Below, in pieces: positions 7,435 through 9,235 of a stretch of 9,235 bases of DNA. Source of the stretch: Bacillota bacterium (lineage in GTDB: Bacteria; Bacillota; Clostridia; Tissierellales; Peptoniphilaceae); the NCBI GenBank assembly GCA_023443025.1, contig JAEZWM010000105.1, positions 1-9,235 on the forward strand, given 5' to 3'. The position numbers and the translations under genes are program-made. The notes beneath the pieces are model-generated. The model saw only the letters and a program-made list of their open reading frames with translations, was not told the DNA's origin and did not search any database. Every line of letters begins with the position of its first letter. Position 1 is the first letter of the stretch.

Positions 7435-8709
7435 TTAATTTTGGGTATTTCCCTTATTCGCATACTGTTTCGCAATCCTACTCTCAGGATTGACGTCGGT
7501 TAGATATAGAATTACTAAAAACATCCACTCTAGTGGTTTCATTAAAATGTACACTACATCCGCACTCCAAGCGGAGTTAATATGCCTTGAAATTGGATAT
7601 CCGTAAGAATCATAAAAACTCCTTATTCTTTTATGAATTCTAGGCAACCTCTCTTCCAGTACCTGCTCAAAGGCATTTGCGATACATAGTTGGCGATTAA
7701 CGATTATGGTTCTACCTCCTCTTGTTCCAAGCCTTTGAGGTTTAACTATTTTAGGATGACCTCCCGCCGCAACTGTACATAGATAGTGCTGATCAAAGAA
7801 CTCGTTTGGGGGAGCCACTTTTTGCGATAGATTCCAGTCCGCTGTTTCAGACCACACCTTGTAAATGCTCTCGGGTCCTCTTCCAAAGAGGATTAAGCAT
7901 ATCATAACAAAGCCAAGTAGAGGAAGAAGAGTTATAAATGCAAGTAGAGGCCAGTTTTTAGAGTTTTGAAGTAGCTTGCTAAATTTAGTACTCCAGCTGC
8001 TTGTTTCCATATTTTCACTTAATAATTCTGTTTCTACAGCTCCCTCTATAGGTTCATCCCACATGATTATAACCTCTTTGATAACCTTGATAAGTATCAT
8101 TAAAAAGTTAAATGCTGCAAGAGCAACGAATAGATCGGGACCATTGATACTCGAAACTTGAACTATCCAAAGCACACATATAGCTATACCCAAGTATAAA
8201 CCTGATATTAAAAATACTGCTAATAGAGGTGGAGTTTTCTTTATATTTCTAATTCTAAGAAATACATATGAGAAGAACGCGATTATAACAGGTATAACAA
8301 ATCCGGCCATATACTCTTTTGAGAGCATAAAGTGCTTTTGATTGTTTACGAGAACACTATCCCAGTTTTCAAACTTAATATCGATTAGATTTATAAACAT
8401 GGGTGTTAAGATAAAACCCAGTACTATAGTTATAACTTCTATCTTAATACCCGCTCTTATCTTCTGTTTGTCGGTAGTTCTTAGAAATAGAAAGAAAGTA
8501 TTTAGGATAGTAAGAATTATAGGGTAGCCAAATAAATATGAAATTATCAAGCCAATAAAAATCCCCGTCAACATATCCTGCGGTCTACCAATACCCGATA
8601 CAATTAGAGAGTAAAAAATAAACATAACCAACCCGATTAGACTTAAAAGTAGCGAGCTGAGTATGGGGTATTTATAAAATCTATCTACATATCGTTTTAA
8701 TTTTTCCAT
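7435..8709 (-). CDS. Multi-spanning membrane protein with conserved C-terminal domain (DUF6688-like)
   Basis: The 424-residue protein is probably in the cytoplasmic membrane. Hydrophobic segments are visible at about 16-38, 47-76, 89-110, 134-152, 161-184, 192-212 and 253-276, with another hydrophobic stretch near 384-404. A soluble domain at about 300-380 carries the most conserved-looking motifs: HYLCTVAAGGH, KPQRLGTRGGRTIIVNRQL, IANAFEQVLEERLPRIH and YDSYGYP. This pattern recalls the DUF6688 family of Firmicutes, whose function I do not know; the assignment is from memory. The ATG at 8709 is preferred: AAAGG lies six bases upstream, while the in-frame ATG at 8730 has no ribosome binding site and lies too close to the likely -10 box. 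It stands alone between the terminator at 8788-8816 and the inverted repeat at 7376-7411, so it is probably a single-gene unit. Confidence 0.85.
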   Translation of the reverse strand: MEKLKRYVDRFYKYPILSSLLLSLIGLVMFIFYSLIVSGIGRPQDMLTGIFIGLIISYLFGYPIILTILNTFFLFLRTTDKQKIRAGIKIEVITIVLGFILTPMFINLIDIKFENWDSVLVNNQKHFMLSKEYMAGFVIPVIIAFFSYVFLRIRNIKKTPPLLAVFLISGLYLGIAICVLWIVQVSSINGPDLFVALAAFNFLMILIKVIKEVIIMWDEPIEGAVETELLSENMETSSWSTKFSKLLQNSKNWPLLAFITLLPLLGFVMICLILFGRGPESIYKVWSETADWNLSQKVAPPNEFFDQHYLCTVAAGGHPKIVKPQRLGTRGGRTIIVNRQLCIANAFEQVLEERLPRIHKRIRSFYDSYGYPISRHINSAWSADVVYILMKPLEWMFLVILYLTDVNPESRIAKQYANKGNTQN

Positions 8710-8715
8710 GATTAA

Positions 8716-8720
8716 CCTTT
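8716..8720 (-). promoter_or_regulatory. Ribosome binding site choosing the ATG at 8709
   Basis: AAAGG is six bases before the ATG at 8709. It is a modest match, but it is the only candidate near either in-frame start, so it sets the membrane protein at 424 residues rather than 431. Confidence 0.6.
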
Positions 8721-8738
8721 CATGCTTCATAATTTTAA

Positions 8739-8767
8739 ATTATATAATATTAAATTGAAATATAAAA
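8739..8767 (-). promoter_or_regulatory. Possible promoter of the membrane-protein gene
   Basis: TATAAT (8739-8744) is a perfect -10 box in an AT-rich stretch. The hexamer 17 bases upstream, TTTTAT (8762-8767), is a poor -35 match. The site lies between the upstream terminator and the ATG at 8709, and a start near 8732 would leave a leader of about 23 bases. The AT-richness makes chance matches likely. Confidence 0.45.
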
Positions 8768-8787
8768 GTTACAGTATTGTACTAAAT

Positions 8788-8816
8788 AAAAAAATCAGGC
8801 CAAGACCTGATTTTTT
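8788..8816 (-). terminator. Intrinsic terminator after the DsrE-like gene
   Basis: TCAGG (8795-8799) and CCTGA (8806-8810) flank a six-base loop, with A7 on the left and T6 on the right extending the stem with A-T pairs. On the minus strand the hairpin is followed by seven U residues, and it starts four bases after the stop codon at 8820. The symmetry means it could also work on the plus strand, but no plus-strand gene points into it. Confidence 0.88.
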
Positions 8817-8819
8817 ACA

Positions 8820-9158
8820 CTACATACTTACTACTTCATAATCATCCTGTATGTATTTCTTCATACCTGCATGACCACTCATGTCTGAAAGTTCTGTCAG
8901 TCCGGCACTGATACAGTCATCGTAAACTTCCATAACCTTCGAACAAGCCATACAAAAACCCGCAAATAATCCCGCTTCCTTTGCTTTATTATATATAGGG
9001 TTGTTCTCCTTCTCGAAAACAGGAATGAGTTTTACTGAAGCTCCTTCAAAAATAATCTTTGCTTCAATTCCATCCGCATGTAAATCGAGTGCATTAAGCA
9101 GTATATGTTGGAAGCACATCTTCTCTCCGGTCATTCCATAGTATAGTACTTTTTTCAT
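8820..9158 (-). CDS. Small DsrE-like (sulfur-relay fold) cytoplasmic protein
   Basis: The 112-residue soluble protein begins KKVLYYGMTGEKMCFQHILLN and has the alternating strand/helix pattern and IIFEGASVKL strand typical of DsrE-like proteins, several of which carry sulfur on cysteine. Candidate reactive cysteines are C15, C69, C72 (GFCMACSK) and C82. The C-terminal part, LSDMSGHAGMKKYI, also resembles uncharacterised DsrE-like proteins of anaerobes. No sulfur substrate or partner can be named. The ATG at 9158 is chosen over the longer in-frame ATG at 9233 because AAGGAGGAG lies five bases upstream, and the 25 extra residues would span the likely promoter. It is followed at once by a terminator, so it is a single-gene unit or the last gene of a unit starting outside the window. 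The family assignment is by pattern recognition. Confidence 0.82.
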   Translation of the reverse strand: MKKVLYYGMTGEKMCFQHILLNALDLHADGIEAKIIFEGASVKLIPVFEKENNPIYNKAKEAGLFAGFCMACSKVMEVYDDCISAGLTELSDMSGHAGMKKYIQDDYEVVSM

Positions 9159-9163
9159 TAGAT

Positions 9164-9172
9164 CTCCTCCTT
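9164..9172 (-). promoter_or_regulatory. Strong ribosome binding site fixing the start at 9158
   Basis: AAGGAGGAG is almost a full anti-16S match, and its GGAGG core is seven bases from the ATG at 9158. It makes the upstream in-frame ATG at 9233 an unlikely start. Confidence 0.85.
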
Positions 9173-9185
9173 TTTGTATATTATT

Positions 9186-9191
9186 AGTATA
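9186..9191 (-). promoter_or_regulatory. Possible -10 box of the DsrE-like gene
   Basis: TATACT lies 27 bases before the start codon. No convincing -35 box is present 16-18 bases upstream (TAATAG at 17), so the call rests on the -10 match and position only. Confidence 0.35.
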
Positions 9192-9235
9192 CCCTATTTT
9201 TGATTTTGCTATTAGTTTATTGGTTACACTCAAGA

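Noticed and set aside
7428..7450. Direct repeat TTGGGTATTT at 7428-7437 and 7441-7450
   Set aside because: It is a short, AT-rich pair overlapping the 3' end of the membrane-protein gene, with no third copy and no sign of an insertion; most likely chance.
7976..8527. Two plus-strand open frames of 61 codons each
   Set aside because: They are shadows opposite the membrane-protein gene; low complexity and no start signals.
9159..9233. 25-residue N-terminal extension of the DsrE-like protein
   Set aside because: The strong ribosome binding site at 9164-9172 and the likely -10 box lie inside this extension, so it is probably untranslated.

Overview
The window looks like part of a chromosome from a low-GC, anaerobic Firmicute, most probably a member of the Clostridia. 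The reasons are an AT-rich composition, strong AGGAGG-type ribosome binding sites, a tRNA-sensing T-box leader, and an oxygen-sensitive pyruvate:ferredoxin oxidoreductase. No genus can be named from the sequence alone. Every gene I can support lies on the minus strand, so transcription runs from right to left. I found no mobile element, CRISPR array, tRNA or rRNA gene.

From right to left, the first gene (8820-9158) encodes a small cysteine-containing protein that resembles the DsrE-like sulfur-relay fold. It is closed by an intrinsic terminator at 8788-8816. Next is a single gene (7435-8709) for a multi-spanning membrane protein with a conserved C-terminal soluble domain, which looks like the DUF6688 family. 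A 374-base gene-free stretch (7061-7434) then holds an 11-bp inverted repeat, a good sigma-A promoter, a T-box leader of about 250 nt, and the T-box terminator.

Behind the T-box lies the most interesting part, a tightly packed three-gene operon. Gene 1 (5642-7057) is a 2-isopropylmalate synthase homologue whose two metal-binding histidines are both alanine, so it is probably not a working synthase. It keeps a good C-terminal LeuA-type regulatory (dimer) domain. Gene 2 (3151-5640) is an unusual fusion of a sugar-phosphate isomerase/epimerase-like TIM barrel and a complete acyl-CoA synthetase. Gene 3 (1-3149, cut by the left edge) is a PFOR/NifJ-type 2-oxoacid:ferredoxin oxidoreductase. Both gene junctions have the same arrangement: stop codon TAA, one G, then ATG, with the ribosome binding site six bases before the start. 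This points to coupled translation.

Taken together, an amino-acid-starvation sensor (T-box) drives an acyl-activating enzyme, a 2-oxoacid oxidoreductase and a LeuA-like putative amino-acid-binding protein. One hypothesis is that the operon makes amino-acid precursors by activating a carboxylic acid to its CoA ester and reductively carboxylating it to a 2-oxoacid. The T-box base facing the tRNA discriminator is U, which fits tRNAs with discriminator A, and the best specifier candidates are Leu (CUA) or Val (GUC). The operon layout and sequence motifs are direct observations; the pathway is inference.
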